DNA from: Hybos culiciformis
Taxonomy: Eukaryota; Arthropoda; Insecta; Diptera; Hybotidae
Assembly (NCBI GenBank): GCA_964007475.1
Contig: OZ023275.1
Span: 15,603,829-15,667,828 of the forward strand
Direction of reading: 5' to 3'
DNA length: 64,000 nt
The translations under genes and the position numbers were made by a program. This document shows positions 63,820 to 64,000 of this stretch, piece by piece (position 1 is the first letter of the stretch; every line of letters begins with the position of its first letter). Below the pieces are notes generated by a model. The model saw only the letters and a program-made list of their open reading frames with translations, ran no database searches and was not told where the DNA came from.

Positions 63820-64000
63820 AGCTTAAAGCATAAAAGATATTATCCAGATAGAAATTTAAAAAAAATAATAATAATAAATGTCAAACTGTTAAGCTTGTTT
63901 ATCGGAAAACTACACAGAAAAAAATTTGCTCGTACTAATAACTAAATAATTCGTTAAAATCAACGAAAAATTCGTTATTTTGGCTACAACGAACATTTCG

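Noticed and set aside
1..64000. CRISPR array, bacterial operon or viral genome
   Set aside because: No regularly spaced direct repeats, no dense long open frames and no ribosome-binding-site pattern; spliced insect genes and eukaryotic transposons are present instead.

Overview
The window reads as nuclear DNA of an insect, most probably a fly (Diptera). It is very A+T-rich, full of homopolymer runs and of TATGTA/TACATA words. Its genes have short exons, GT..AG introns and TATA plus TCAGT-initiator promoters. The two gene families present are arthropod families: insect odorant receptors (7tm_6) and single-domain von Willebrand factor C (SVWC) secreted proteins. I cannot name the species. Nothing suggests bacterial DNA, a virus or an organelle.

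About 5.4-21.1 kb: three complete odorant receptor genes (called OR-A, OR-B and OR-C here) stand head to tail on the minus strand. Each has six coding exons. The five downstream exons have identical lengths in all three genes (444, 143, 196, 156 and 51 bp) and the splice phases match, so this is a recent tandem array. The predicted proteins are 360, 362 and 362 residues. Introns and spacers are loaded with palindromic elements: three 175-bp MITE copies and a 266-bp foldback in OR-A, a 336-bp TIR element in intron 1 of OR-C, an 82-bp hairpin between OR-A and OR-B, and a 422-bp near-perfect palindrome plus a ~120-bp tandem repeat between OR-B and OR-C.

About 44-50 kb: four intact three-exon genes encode small secreted proteins of 93-100 residues, each with a signal peptide and eight cysteines in the SVWC pattern. 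Order and strands are SVWC-1(-), SVWC-2(+), SVWC-3(-), SVWC-4(-). All four share a TATA box about 30 bp upstream of a TCAGT initiator. SVWC-1 and SVWC-3 lie in a segmental duplication whose left copy later received a 920-bp hAT element with a perfect 8-bp target duplication and a decayed transposase, and probably a GC-richer insert of about 220 bp.

The rest (1-5.4, 21.9-42 and 50.1-64 kb) shows no convincing protein-coding gene. It holds degraded tRNA-derived SINE copies, several terminal-inverted-repeat elements, minisatellites, microsatellites and A/T-rich single-copy sequence. The long empty stretches could be introns of a large gene with exons outside the window, or intergenic desert; the sequence does not decide. 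I found no clearly new biological system. The best leads are the hairpin-rich receptor array, a 422-bp inverted repeat that could give a long hairpin RNA, and the SVWC cluster with its duplication history.
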